Of a DNA stretch of 64,000 bases, positions 16,610 to 26,966 are shown one piece after another. The notes under the pieces are model-generated. The model saw only the letters and a program-made list of their open reading frames with translations. It had not been told where the DNA came from and searched no databases. The stretch covers positions 558,001 through 622,000 of the forward strand of contig JANQAC010000001.1 in assembly GCA_024707255.1 (NCBI GenBank), read 5' to 3'. A program made the translations under genes and the position numbers. The first letter of the stretch is position 1. Each line of letters starts with the position of its first letter. The DNA is from Asticcacaulis sp. (lineage in GTDB: Bacteria > Pseudomonadota > Alphaproteobacteria > Caulobacterales > Caulobacteraceae).

Positions 16610-17866
16610 TTACGGAATCAGCCCGGCACCAGACTTGAGCATATCCCCCAGGCCGAAACCCTTTTTCTTCTTTTTCTTGTCACCGGCCGGCGCGCTGTTA
16701 TCCCCCTGATTGCCCCCCATCATGCCGGCCATATCCTGGCCCAGCATCCCGCCGGTCGAGGTCTTGTAACGCACCTTGGTTTCCCAGGCGATGTTCCACG
16801 GCATCTTCGGATCGGCCGGGCGCGGCGGATAGCTGAAATTGGCTTCCCCGCCATAGGCCGTAATGCCGTAGATCGCGCCCTGCACGTTCTGCCCTACCTC
16901 GGCCGGCACGGTGCAGGTGGTCGTCTCGCCGGGCAACAGCGCCTTGTTGCCCAGCAGACGGTCGATATCACCTGGCGTCAGGTAATCCGGCGCCATGCCC
17001 ATCCAGCCGGTCTGCACCTGGGCCGAGGTCCACATCACCATCACCGTCTCGCCGTTCTGCTGGCCGCCACCCATGGCCGTAGCGACAATGCCCTTCGCGC
17101 CGGGAATGGCGGTCCAGGTCAGGCGCGTGGCGCCGCTGGCATCGGTCGCATTGCCGGTGACATCGATCGGTTCCATGAAATCCTGCGCCTGAGACAGGGT
17201 GAAATCGATCTGCGGGCTGTAATTGCCCTTCACCGTATGGGCGCCGGCGAGTGATCCCTTTATGTCCTTCGCGCTCTGGCTGTTCGGCCATTCGCCATAG
17301 GTCTTGGCTGTCGTTGGCGATGGCGGATGCACGGCATCGAGGGCGATCGGCTTGAACATCGACAGTGCCATAGTCTGGCGCTGCGCCGGGTCGGTAATCT
17401 TCGCCAGGTCGATGATCAGCGGCTGGCCGGCCGGCGCATGGGCACCGCAGCCCCAGAAGATCAGGATCTTGCCCTTGGGCGTTTCATGATCGGTCGTCTC
17501 GCCCGGCGTATAGTCACGCTTGACCGGCGTACCCGGCGTATAACGCAGCGGCAGATTACCGGAGCCCAGGCCCGCCGGCGGCAGGTGATCGGCCGCCGCC
17601 TGTCCGCTGGCGGCCTGGCTGGAACCGAGACGCAGGTAAAGGCTGTGATGGACATTATCGCCGCCGCCCATCATACTCATCATCGAACTCATGGAGGGCT
17701 TGCCGCCGCCGAAGCTCATGCCGCTGGCGGTGGCGGTATCGACCCAGTAGCGCGCCACCGGCCCGGTGACCACCTGCTTGACGGGGGCCGCCGCCTCAAC
17801 CGGTCTAAGCATCACGCTTGCCCCGGCAATTACGCATAAAACTGACAGACGCTTTACTGAACGCAT
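16610..17866 (-). CDS. Secreted protein of unknown function with Lys-rich C-terminus
   Basis: 418-aa exported protein from ATG 17866, chosen because a strong GGAGGT ribosome site and a signal peptide (MRSVKRLSVLCVIAGASV, cut near VEAAAP) appear there; the open frame extends further upstream without either. The middle contains KGKILIFWGCGAHAPAGQP, a beta-rich region with LTWTAIPGAKG, VMVMWTSAQ and YGGEANFSYPPRP. Met/Gly-rich stretches occur near both ends (SMSSMMSMMGGG, MAGMMGG), and the C-terminus has a KKKKKK run. I do not recognise a characterised family. The protein is probably periplasmic. Confidence 0.72.
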   Translation of the reverse strand: MRSVKRLSVLCVIAGASVMLRPVEAAAPVKQVVTGPVARYWVDTATASGMSFGGGKPSMSSMMSMMGGGDNVHHSLYLRLGSSQAASGQAAADHLPPAGLGSGNLPLRYTPGTPVKRDYTPGETTDHETPKGKILIFWGCGAHAPAGQPLIIDLAKITDPAQRQTMALSMFKPIALDAVHPPSPTTAKTYGEWPNSQSAKDIKGSLAGAHTVKGNYSPQIDFTLSQAQDFMEPIDVTGNATDASGATRLTWTAIPGAKGIVATAMGGGQQNGETVMVMWTSAQVQTGWMGMAPDYLTPGDIDRLLGNKALLPGETTTCTVPAEVGQNVQGAIYGITAYGGEANFSYPPRPADPKMPWNIAWETKVRYKTSTGGMLGQDMAGMMGGNQGDNSAPAGDKKKKKKGFGLGDMLKSGAGLIP

Positions 17867-17968
17867 AGCCACCTCCGCGCCGATCGGCATTTCCAGTTCG
17901 CAATTTAAGAGAAGAATTACAGACTGGATACGCCGGATCGGTGCGGCTGGCAATGTCAAAGAACGCCG

Positions 17969-19064
17969 TTAGACGAGCGAACCCAGGAGGGCGCGTTCAA
18001 AGCCCTTGGCTTCCGTACCACGGCCGGCGCGGATCTTTTTCCACCCATTCCGGATCGGCCAGAAGCGCACGACCCACCGCCACAAGGTCGAATTCGCCGG
18101 CATCGAGCCGCTTGAGCAGGCCGTCGATCGAGGCCGGTTGCGACACCTCGCCGCCGAACGCGGCAATGAATTCACCCGACAGCCCCACCGAACCGACGGT
18201 AATGGTCGGCGCGCCGGTGATCTTCTTGGCCCAGCCGGCGAAGTTCAGGTCCGAGCCTTCGAATTCCGGCTCCCAGAAACGACGCTGCGAGCAGTGCAGG
18301 ATATCGACGCCGGCATCGAGCAGCGGCGTCAACCATTGTTCCATTTCGTCGGGCGTGCGCGCCACCTTGGCGTCGTAGACCGGCGACTTGAATTGCGACA
18401 GGCGGATGATGACCGGGAAATCCTGACCGACCGCGGCCCGCGCCGCCTTGACCACCTCGACGGCAAATCGCGTGCGTTCACCGATAGTGGCGCCGCCCCA
18501 TTTATCGCTGCGCTTATTGGTGCCATCCCAGAAAAATTCGTCGATCAGGTAGCCATGCGCGCCATGCAGCTCGATGGCGTCGAAGCCGATCCGCTTCGCA
18601 TCACCAGCCGCACGCCCGAAGGCGGCAATCGTATCGGCGATATCGGCCTCGCTCATCGGCGCACCGACCGTACCGCCATTCACCCCGATGCCGGAGGGCG
18701 AATCCATCGGCGTCGGGCGATAGTCCGGGTTATTGCCGAAGGCCGCGCCGGTATGCCAGATTTGCGGCGCGATCTTGCCGCCCTTGGCATGGACGGTCTC
18801 GACCACCTTTGCCCAGCCATTCAGGGCTTCGCCGTAGATATTGGGGATATTGGCTTCATTCTTGGAGGCCGGACGCTCGATGACCGTCCCCTCAGTCAGG
18901 ATCAGCCCGACATTGTTTTCGGCCCGACGCTCATAATAATCGGCCACCGCCTGGTTGGGGATACCCCCCGGCGAGAAGTTCCGCGTCATCGGCGCCATGA
19001 CGATGCGGTTTTGCAGGGTCAGGTTCTTCAGGGCAAAGGGCGAAAACAGGGTATTTAGTGACAT
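17969..19064 (-). CDS. NADH:flavin oxidoreductase, Old Yellow Enzyme family (3' frameshift)
   Basis: FMN-dependent ene-reductase. It opens with LFSPFALKNLTLQNRIVMAPMTR, has the FMN/substrate segment IAPQIWHTGAAF, the ligand pair in IELHGAHGYLIDEFFW (about residue 175), SDKWGG, and the C-terminal FMN loop LVAVGRALLADPEW. As written it ends at 17997 with DPRRPWYGSQGL. Removing one base from the T run at 18036-18040 instead gives KIRAGRGTEAKGFERALLGSLV and a stop at 17969, which matches the usual OYE tail; I give that extent (364 aa). ATG 19064 has GGAG about 9 bases upstream. Physiological substrate unknown. Confidence 0.88.
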
Positions 19065-19157
19065 GCAGCGACTCCGTAAGCGTATCAGTTGCTGATATGG
19101 TTACGGTATGCTGCGGTGCAAGGTCACATGGCACAAGAATGCGCGGCACCCTGCCCC

Positions 19158-19514
19158 CTAATCCGAGACCTTCTTTACGAATTCCGACTTCAGCCCCATC
19201 GCGCCAATGCCGGGCACCTTGCAGTCAATATTATGATCACTGTCGACCAGGCGGATATTCCTGACCTTGGTGCCAACCTTGACGACATCCGAAGAGCCCT
19301 TCAGCTTCAGATCCTTGATGAGCGTGACGGTATCGCCATCCTTCAGCACCGCGCCATTCGCATCGCGGACAATAAAGCCACCCTCATCCGTGGCTTCCGC
19401 CGAACCGGCAGCAGTCCGCGGCCACTCATGGGCACATTCGGGACAGATCAGAAGGGCCCCATCTTCGTATACATAGGTGGACTGGCACTTGGGGCAGGGC
19501 GGCATTTCACTCAT
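19158..19514 (-). CDS. yjdM: PhnA/YjdM family zinc-ribbon protein
   Basis: 118-aa protein with an N-terminal zinc ribbon (CPKCQS and CPECAHEW, residues 7-30) and the compact PhnA domain ([53 protein letters not shown]). Family members were once called alkylphosphonate utilisation proteins, but the name is historical and the role is not established. It is next to the Mrp ATPase gene on the same strand, 43 bases downstream of it. Confidence 0.9.
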   Translation of the reverse strand: MSEMPPCPKCQSTYVYEDGALLICPECAHEWPRTAAGSAEATDEGGFIVRDANGAVLKDGDTVTLIKDLKLKGSSDVVKVGTKVRNIRLVDSDHNIDCKVPGIGAMGLKSEFVKKVSD

Positions 19515-19557
19515 AACAGCTCGCTATTCAGAGGATGAACAATTCAAGTGGGGTATC

Positions 19558-20661
19558 TTATGTCAAGGCTTTCAAAATCCGCTCGGCCATCGCCCTGAAC
19601 CGCGCAGCCATATCGCTCTGCGGCGCCAGTGCCGTCACTGGCTTGCCTTCATCGCAGCCCTTGCGCATGGCGGGATCAAGCGGCACTTCGCCGAGGAACG
19701 CCACGTTCAGCGCCTCGGCCATCTGTTTCGCACCGCCACGACCGAAAATCTCCATTTCCGAGCCATCCGGCGCCACCAGATAGGCCATGTTCTCGACCAC
19801 GCCGAGTACCGGAATCGCCGTCTTGCCAAACAGGGTGACGGCCCGGCGGGTATCGCTGAGCGCCATTTCCTGCGGCGTCGAGACCACCACCGCGCCGTCG
19901 ATCAGCGTCTTCTGCGTCAGGGTCAGTTGCACATCGCCCGTGCCCGGCGGCAGGTCGACCACCAGCACATCGAGCGGGTCTTCCGCCGTGCCCCAGCGGC
20001 TTTGGGTCAACAATTGCGTCAGGGCCTGCGAAGCCATCGGCCCGCGCCAGATCATCGCCTGGTCGGGATCGACCAGAAAACCGACCGAATTGACCTTCAG
20101 GCCAAAGGCTTCCGGCGGCACCATCAGCTTGTCGGCCCCAAACTCAGGCGGATGACGCAGCCCCAGCATGACCGGGGCCGAGGGGCCATAGATATCAGCG
20201 TCGAGATAGCCGACACGCAGTCCGAGTTGCGACAGGCCGATGGCCAGACCAAGCGATACGGTCGATTTGCCGACCCCGCCCTTGCCGGAGCCGACCACGA
20301 TCACCTTCTTCACATGATGCGGACGCACACTGGCCACCGGCGCCTTGGGGCGGCTATCTTCCACCGCGCGTTCGGAGAGCTTGGCGGAAGGCTGCTTTTG
20401 CGGCTGCGGATGGGGCGCCAGTTCGGCGGTCAGCACCACCTGCGCCTTGGTCACGCCCTCAAGCCCGGCCAGGCATTTTTCGGCCGCCAGACGCACCGGC
20501 CCGTATTGCGTCACCAGATCCTGCGGCACTTCCAGCATGAAACCGACGCGTTCCGGCGAGACGATCAGGGCGCGCACCAGTCCGGCATCGCTTAAGCCCT
20601 GGCCACTCACCGGATCGATGACGGTATTCAGCGCGGCCAGGACGGTTTCCTTATCAGTCAT
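19558..20661 (-). CDS. mrp: Mrp/ApbC family iron-sulfur carrier P-loop ATPase
   Basis: Scaffold or carrier for Fe-S cluster delivery. The 367-aa protein has an N-terminal DUF59-type domain (VLAALNTVIDPVSGQGLSDAGLV), then a deviant Walker A GSGKGGVGKST near residue 125, DADIYGPSAPVMLG, and LVVDLPPGTGDVQLTL. The CxxC that holds the cluster in ApbC is absent: the segment is VENMAYLVAPDGSEMEIFG. The same loss is common among alphaproteobacterial Mrp proteins, from memory of the family, so it may be a lineage variant. The start at ATG 20661 faces the divergent miaA gene. Confidence 0.9.
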   Translation of the reverse strand: MTDKETVLAALNTVIDPVSGQGLSDAGLVRALIVSPERVGFMLEVPQDLVTQYGPVRLAAEKCLAGLEGVTKAQVVLTAELAPHPQPQKQPSAKLSERAVEDSRPKAPVASVRPHHVKKVIVVGSGKGGVGKSTVSLGLAIGLSQLGLRVGYLDADIYGPSAPVMLGLRHPPEFGADKLMVPPEAFGLKVNSVGFLVDPDQAMIWRGPMASQALTQLLTQSRWGTAEDPLDVLVVDLPPGTGDVQLTLTQKTLIDGAVVVSTPQEMALSDTRRAVTLFGKTAIPVLGVVENMAYLVAPDGSEMEIFGRGGAKQMAEALNVAFLGEVPLDPAMRKGCDEGKPVTALAPQSDMAARFRAMAERILKALT

Positions 20662-20745
20662 GGACTATCTTTCGGGAAGGCTTGGTTGTAGAAATCGCGT
20701 TCCACATAGGCTCTAAGCGCCGCCAGTTAAAGTCCAAAAGCCTGC

Positions 20746-21615
20746 ATGATGCAAAATGACGCGCCTCTTTACCTGCTGGCCGGCCCGACCGCTTCGGGCA
20801 AGTCGGCAAGGGCGCTCGAATGGGCCCAAAAAACCGGCGGCACGATTCTCAATGCCGATTCGATGCAGCTCTATGGCGATGTGCCGACGCTCACCGCCCG
20901 GCCCGACGCGACCGATACCGCCCGCGCCCCGCACCGGCTTTACGGACATCTTGAAGGCCGCACCCTTTGGTCGACCGGCGACTGGCTGCGCGCCGCCCGC
21001 CCCTTTATCGCCGAGGCCCTTAATGGCGGCCCGCCCCTGTGCATCGTCGGCGGCACCGGTCTTTATTTCAACGCCCTGGTTCACGGCCTGGCGGAAATCC
21101 CCGATATCGAAGACACCGTGCGAGCTCAGGCGCGGGCGGCCTATGACGAGATGGGCGAAGAGGCCCTGCGCGCGCAATTAAAGCAGCACGATCCGGAAGC
21201 CGAGGCCCGCATCATGGCCAATGACCAGCAGCGCCTCTCGCGCGCCTACGAGGTCTGGCTGCAAACCGGCCGCGCCCTGACCTGGTGGCAGACCCATACC
21301 GTGCCGGAACTGGCGCCGGAGACCTACAGGTTCGACATCCTCCATCCCGATCGCGCCTGGCTTTACGACCGCTGCGACCGCCGCCTGCAGATAATGCTCG
21401 ATCACGGCGCGCTCGATGAGGTCCGCGCCCTGATGGACAAGGGCCTTGAGCCAGACTGGCCGATCATGCGCGTCTTGGGTCTGAGCGAATTCGTCGCCTA
21501 TCTGAAAGGCGAAACCCCGCTGGAAGACGCGCTGGCCCTGGCCCGGCAAAAAACGCGCAACTACGCCAAGAGGCAATCGACCTGGTTCCGTAATCAGTTC
21601 AAACAACCGGGATAA
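20746..21615 (+). CDS. miaA: tRNA dimethylallyltransferase
   Basis: Transfers a dimethylallyl group to A37 of tRNAs reading UNN codons. The 289-aa protein has the P-loop LAGPTASGKSA near its start, NADSMQLYGDVPTLTARP, the substrate segment HRLYGHLEG, and GGTGLYFNALVHGLAEIP near 105. The tail RQKTRNYAKRQSTWFRNQF is the family end. Two consecutive ATG codons (20746 and 20749) could start it; no strong Shine-Dalgarno is visible. Length is within the family range. Confidence 0.95.
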   Translation: MMQNDAPLYLLAGPTASGKSARALEWAQKTGGTILNADSMQLYGDVPTLTARPDATDTARAPHRLYGHLEGRTLWSTGDWLRAARPFIAEALNGGPPLCIVGGTGLYFNALVHGLAEIPDIEDTVRAQARAAYDEMGEEALRAQLKQHDPEAEARIMANDQQRLSRAYEVWLQTGRALTWWQTHTVPELAPETYRFDILHPDRAWLYDRCDRRLQIMLDHGALDEVRALMDKGLEPDWPIMRVLGLSEFVAYLKGETPLEDALALARQKTRNYAKRQSTWFRNQFKQPG

Positions 21616-21687
21616 GTCTTCCGCCCCGCTTGCGCCCCTGACGGGAAAGAGATACCTTTTCCTTCTGTAAAACCTGTGGGGGGTTCC

Positions 21688-23671
21688 ATGACATTGAAAC
21701 TAGACCGCCGTTCCCTGTTGCGGCTTTCCGGCGCCGTATCCGCGCTCGGCTTTTTGCCTCAGGCCGCGCGGGCGGACGACAAGACCGCGCCGGCTTCCAG
21801 CACGCCGCCGCCGATCGAAATCTATGCCGCCACGCCGCAGGTTGATAACATCGCCCTGTCGCCCGATGGCAAGCGCGTCGCCGTCATCAGCCAGACCGGC
21901 GATGACAAGATGCTGATCTATTTCGATGTCGCCGAACCCACCGGCAAAAGCATTCGCCTGGGGCCGGCGAAGATCCGCAACCTGTTCTGGGGCAGTAACG
22001 ACCACGTCGTCATCGTCGATTCGCAGACCACCTCCCTGCCCCAGTTCACCGGCAGCAAACAGGAACTAAGCCTGGCGCGTGTGCTCGACCTGCGCACGGT
22101 CAAGCTGCGCACCCTGTTTGACAAGGAGGATGATTTTTACGGCATCGTCATGGGGCCGGTCTATCGCGTCAAGATCGACGGCGCCTATCAACTGATGGCG
22201 GCGAATTACCGTATGCAGGGCGAATATAACTATTGCCTCTATCAGTTCCCGCTGGATAGCGGGCGTGGCAAGCTGGCCTTTGAGTCGTCACGCGATACCG
22301 AGGGTTTCGTTGTGGCGCCCGATGGCTATCTGGTTGCCTATTCTGAATTCGACGACACGCGCAAGGAATGGCGGCTCTATTACAATATGGCGCCGCGCGG
22401 CAAGATGGAGAATTTCAAGGTCATCCACCGGATGAAGGAGGCGCTCGATTATCCGTCGCTGGAGGGCCTCGGCCGCGACGGCGCCTCTGTGGTCGTCTAT
22501 TTCAGCAAGGGCGAGGCCAAGGGCGAATATCATGAAATTTCCGCCGACGGGGTGCTGGGCCCCTCGCTTGATACCAGCGACTATATCAGCACCTCGCCCC
22601 TGTACCATCCGGTGACCCGCCGCCTGGCCGGCTTCTCCCATCATGACGACTGGGTGGGCTATGATTACACCGATCCGCTGCTGAAAAAGATCGCCGACGC
22701 CCTGCCGGAACTGATGGGCGCCGATTATCGCACGGCCATCGTTGAATTTGCCGAAGACCCGCGCAAGATGATCCTCTACGGCGAAAACGCCGAGGATGCC
22801 GGCACCTATTATTACGCCGACCTCTCCACCGGCGCGCTTCAGGTGCTGAGCCAGAATTACGAAAACCTGCCGGTTGAATGGATTACCGAAAAGACCGCCA
22901 TCACCTACAAGGCGGCCGACGGGCTGGAAATCCCAGGCTACCTGACCCTGCCGCACGGTAAGCCGGCGAAAGACCTGCCGCTGATCGTCCTGCCGCATGG
23001 CGGTCCGCAGGCGCGCGACTATATCGGTTTCGACTGGCAGACCGAGGCGCTGGCCTCGCGCGGCTATGCGGTGCTGCAACCCAATTTCCGCGGCTCTGGC
23101 GGCTACAGCAGCGGCTTTGCTAATGCCGGACATGGCGAATTCGGCCGCAAGATGCAAACCGATCTGTCCGATGGCGTACGCTACCTGGTCAAAAAAGGCA
23201 TGGTCGATCCGAAGCGCGTGGCGATCATGGGCGCCTCCTATGGCGGCTATGCGGCCCTGGCCGGCGCCACGCTTGATCCGGGCATCTATAATTGCGCCGT
23301 ATCGATCGCCGGCGTCAGCGATCCGAAAAGCTTTATCAGCTTTGTGGCCGAAAAAGACCGACAGCCGCAGCAGTTCGGGCGTTCTCTACTGGAAACAGTT
23401 CATGGGCGATCCGGATAGCTATGACGAGATATCCCCGGTGAAGCAGGCCGCCAGGGCCTCCTGCCCGGTCCTGCTGATCCACGGCACGGACGATACGGTT
23501 GTGCCGATCACACAAAGCCGGAAGATGGAAAGCGCCCTGAAACAGGCCGGCAAGCCGGTTGAATTCGTCACCTACAAGGGCCAGGACCACTGGGAAACCG
23601 TCGGCTCGTCCCGCATCGAAATGATGAAGGTGGCATTGGCCTTTATCGAAAAGCATAATCCGGCGGTATAG
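21688..23671 (+). pseudogene. Tat-exported S9 family peptidase, frameshifted near the 3' end
   Basis: Prolyl-oligopeptidase-type serine peptidase (dipeptidyl/acylaminoacyl peptidase class), 660 aa once repaired. The signal is Tat-like (LDRRSLLRLSGAVSALGF). A beta-propeller region fills roughly residues 45-390; the catalytic domain carries LIVLPHGGPQARDYIGFDWQ, VLQPNFRGSGGYSSGF, the Ser elbow GASYGGYAALAGA, and the Asp and His in LLIHGTDDTVVPI and GQDHWETV. The written frame ends at 23420 after HGRSG. Removing one T at 23374-23375 restores SGVLYWKQFMGDPDSYDEISPV and matches the paralogue directly downstream. Start ATG 21688 follows a GGGGGG ribosome site. Tandem with the next gene. Confidence 0.88.
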
Positions 23672-23757
23672 CAGGGCGGCATGCTTCAGGATTCAGTCCG
23701 TCTTGCGAAAATAGTGAATTACGGTTAGCGTTCACCATATAATCGGGGGGATTAATC

Positions 23758-25769
23758 ATGAATGGAAAACCAATCGCCGCGCCTTCATGGCGGCCAGCGC
23801 CGCCACATTCGCCGCCATAACCACTGGCAACGCCCGCGCCGCTGATGCGCTGGCCGCTTCCGGACCGCCCGCCATCGAGATTTATGCCGGCTCGCCACTC
23901 GTGGACAGGGTTGCCCTGTCGCCCAATGGGCAGCGCATCGCCATCATCACGCAAAAAGGCGATGACAAAAAGCTGCTGTACTACGATATAGCCAATCCGG
24001 CGCCCAGAACCATAGCCATCGGTCCGGACAAGGTGCGTGACCTGTTCTGGGGGGACAATGAACATGTGGTTCTTGTCGATTCACAGACCCGAGCCCTTGC
24101 CGGTTTCGCCGGCTACCGTCACGAATTCTTCCAGGCGCGCAGTATCAATGTCAACACGGCCCAGATAGCAACCCTGTTCAATAATATGGGCGGTTTTTAC
24201 AATGTCGTACTCGGTGCCGTACAACGTATAAAAACGCCTGACGGTTATCGGGTCACCGCCTCAAATTACCGTCTCCAGACGGATGATGGTACAGTCTCAG
24301 TGCCAGACGGCAAGCTGTATCTGTATAGTTTCAGCCTGGACAAGGCGGCGGCCCACATGATCTGCGACGCCTCTGAAGACGCGACAGGCTTTCTCGTCGC
24401 ACCGGACGGAACGCCTGTCGCCTACGTCGAGCACATCCCCCTGCATAACGAATGGCGCCTCTACATCAATGCCACGCCGGACGACAAGAACGAGCATTTC
24501 CAACTCGCCTACAGTCTTCAGGATCCGGCCGATTTGCCCAGCCTTCAAGGCATAGGCCGTGACGGGCGATCCGTCGTCGTATACTTCAACAAGGGCGACA
24601 ACCAGGGCGAATTCCGCGAAATCTCGGCCAACGGAACCGTCGGCCCGGCGCTCGATCCTGACGCGAGGCTTGACCGATCACCGCTGTTCCATCCCGTCAC
24701 GCAACGCCTGGCCGGCTTTCGATATGCCGATGACTGGCCGCGAGACGACTATTTCGATCCGGTGCTGAAAAAACTGGCTGAGGCCTTGCCGCAGGTCGTC
24801 GATCCCGGCGACCGTGTACGGATTGTCGATTTCGCCGAAGACCCGCGCAAAATGATTGTCTATATCGAGAACGCGCATAATGCCGGGAATTACATCTTTG
24901 TTGATTTCACGACCGGTGGCGGCGCAACTATCGCCACCAATTATCATGCCCTGCCGCCGGAATGGATCAGCGAGAAGCAACCGATCGATTACAAAGCGGC
25001 CGACGGGCTTAATATTCACGCCTACCTGACCCTGCCACCGGATGCCGCCCTGAATGGCCGGCCGGCGAAGAACCTGCCACTGGTCGTCCTGCCGCATGGC
25101 GGGCCGTGGTCGCGTGATTTCGTCGATTTCGACTGGCAGCCTCAGGTTATGGCCTCGCGCGGCTATGCGGTGTTGCAACCCAATTTCCGCGGCTCCAGCG
25201 GCAACGGACGCGCTTTTGAAGACGCGGGCAACGGCGAATTCGGCCGCAAGATGCAGACCGACCTCAGTGACGGCGTGCGCGAACTGGTGAAGCAGGGCCT
25301 TGTCGATCCGAAACGTGTGGCTATTCTGGGTGCTTCCTACGGCGGCTATGCGGCGCTGGCGGGCGCCACGCTCGATCCAGGTGTTTATAACTGTGCCGTT
25401 TCCATCGCCGGCCTGTCCGACCCACGCGCCTTCGTCAGCTACTTGCTGGAATCGACCAATAATATGGATACGCCCGGCATCGTGCATTGGCGTCAGATTC
25501 TGGGCGACAAGGCGCCCTGGGACGATATTGCTCCGGCCCGCCAAGCGGCGAAGGCGTCCTGCCCGATCCTGCTTATTCACGGCACCGATGATACGGTTGT
25601 GCCCATCTCGCAAAGCCGGAAGATGGAAAGCGCTTTGAAGCAAGCCGGCAAGCCGGTGGAATTCGTTACCTATACGGGCCAGGACCACAGGGAAACCGTC
25701 GGCTCCGCCCGCATCGAAATGATGAAGGCCGCCCTGGCCTTCATCGAAAAATACAATCCGGCAGGATAA
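23758..25769 (+). CDS. Tat-exported S9 family peptidase, paralogue (5' frameshift)
   Basis: Second S9 peptidase, closely related to the gene upstream. Propeller and catalytic domains are complete: VVLPHGGPWSRDFVDFDWQ, GASYGGYAALAGATLDPG (Ser), LLIHGTDDTVVPI (Asp) and GQDHRETV (His). The open frame begins inside the signal peptide at 23787. ATG 23758, with a GGGGGG ribosome site, is one base out of frame; adding one A to the run at 23766-23769 gives MNGKTNRRAFMAASAATFAA, a clear Tat signal (NRRAF). I therefore give the repaired extent, 670 aa. It ends just before a strong terminator, so the two peptidases probably form one transcription unit. Confidence 0.88.
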
Positions 25770-25803
25770 AAAAAGCCGCCGGATCGCTCCGGCGGCTTTT
25801 TTG
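25767..25803. terminator. Bidirectional rho-independent terminator
   Basis: Stem AAAAGCCGCCGGA, loop TCGC, stem TCCGGCGGCTTTT, flanked by A and T runs, between the convergent S9 peptidase and FAH-family genes. Perfect 13-base pairing; it can serve both strands. Confidence 0.93.
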
Positions 25804-25819
25804 TTCCAGGTAACGCACC

Positions 25820-26815
25820 TTACAGTACGTTCACGGCGACCTTTTCTTCGGCGCGCGTGATCAGCGGGTTGCGCAAGCCATAAGCGTAAGGCGCGGCGGT
25901 GATTTCGAACACATCGCCGTCCCTCGTCTGGACGCCGTCGGCGAACGAGGCCGTGGCCGTGCCGAAGCAGTGGACATGGACATCGCCCGGCTGGCGGAAC
26001 AGGTCGTACTTGAAGTGGTGATGCTCCAGGTTGGCGAAGGTGTGGGACATATTGTCCTCGCCCGAAATAAACGGCTTTTCCCAGATGATCTCATTGCCGC
26101 GCCAGATGCGCGAGGTGCCGCGCACGTCCTTCGGCAGTTCGCCGGTCAGGATTTCGACGCCGAGCGAGGCCGGACGCAGCTTGGAATGGGCCAGCCACAG
26201 ATAGTTCTGCTTTTCGGTGACGTGGTCGGAAAATTCGTTGGCCAGGGCATAGCCGATGCGGTACGGCGCACCGTCATCGCCGATGACATAGATGCCGGCC
26301 ATTTCCGGCTCCTCGCCGCCGTCTTCAGCGAAGGATGGCGACTGCAGTTCGGCGCCGGGGCCGACCAGTTGCGTGCCGTTGCCCTTGTAGAACCATTCCG
26401 GCTGCGCGCCGACCTTGCCCGCTTCCGGCTTGCCGTCCTTCACACCCATCAGGAACATGCGCATGGAGTCGGTCTGGGTTTCGGCGGCAGCCGCTGCCTT
26501 GTGCATCTTGTCACGCCCCTCGGCGGAACCCAGGTGGGTCAAGCCGGTGCCGGTGACGTGCAGGTGGGCGGCGTCCGGATGATCGATCGGCGCCAGCACA
26601 CGGCCTTCGGAAAGCGCCAGGGCGACATCGACCTCTTCGCCAAGCCCCTGAACCGCGACCTGCGCATCGAGCGATGTTTTGGCGGCGATGGCCTTGCGCG
26701 CCAGTTCATAGGTGGAACTGACGCCATTGATGGCGCGCGCGGAACCATCGTCCTGGCCCGCCAGAACGCGGCGTTCGCCTTCCTGGGTAACAATCTGTAT
26801 AAGGCGCAAGGTCAT
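25820..26815 (-). CDS. AraD1/GguC family protein (fumarylacetoacetate hydrolase superfamily), probable 2-keto-3-deoxy-pentonate dehydratase
   Basis: 331-aa member of the FAH superfamily that I place in the AraD1/GguC group by its opening MTLRLIQIVTQEGERRVLAGQDDG, IDHPDAAHLHVTGTGLTHLGSAEGRD, PEWFYKGNG, and GYALANEFSDHVTEKQNYLWLAHSKLRPASLG, of which only parts are diagnostic. Enzymes of this superfamily dehydrate 2-keto-3-deoxy-L-arabinonate or -xylonate to 2-oxoglutarate semialdehyde. The neighbouring XylD-like dehydratase would supply that substrate. ATG 26815 has GAGG about 10 bases upstream; the open frame extends to 26872 without a ribosome site. It is divergent from the FadR-type regulator, with a candidate operator between them. 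Confidence 0.8.
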   Translation of the reverse strand: MTLRLIQIVTQEGERRVLAGQDDGSARAINGVSSTYELARKAIAAKTSLDAQVAVQGLGEEVDVALALSEGRVLAPIDHPDAAHLHVTGTGLTHLGSAEGRDKMHKAAAAAETQTDSMRMFLMGVKDGKPEAGKVGAQPEWFYKGNGTQLVGPGAELQSPSFAEDGGEEPEMAGIYVIGDDGAPYRIGYALANEFSDHVTEKQNYLWLAHSKLRPASLGVEILTGELPKDVRGTSRIWRGNEIIWEKPFISGEDNMSHTFANLEHHHFKYDLFRQPGDVHVHCFGTATASFADGVQTRDGDVFEITAAPYAYGLRNPLITRAEEKVAVNVL

Positions 26816-26913
26816 GACGGTTTTCCTCTTTTTGCAGGCATGGCTTCTTTCGCCCACCATTAACTCAGACAAATGGCTATAACAGCCGCTCTTTAACTTG
26901 TAAATTCACTTTG

Positions 26914-26926
26914 TCAAACAGACAAT
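26914..26926 (-). promoter_or_regulatory. Candidate FadR-type operator, degenerate copy
   Basis: On the reverse strand ATTGTCTGTTTGA, matching 10 of 13 bases of the two better sites at 27851 and 50494 (ATTGTCYGACTAA). It lies in the intergenic region between the AraD1-type gene and the divergent regulator, where autoregulation would be expected. Binding is inferred. Confidence 0.4.
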
Positions 26927-26966
26927 TCAATGTCATGTGTGGACTATGAGGAAACCTATATCGAAT

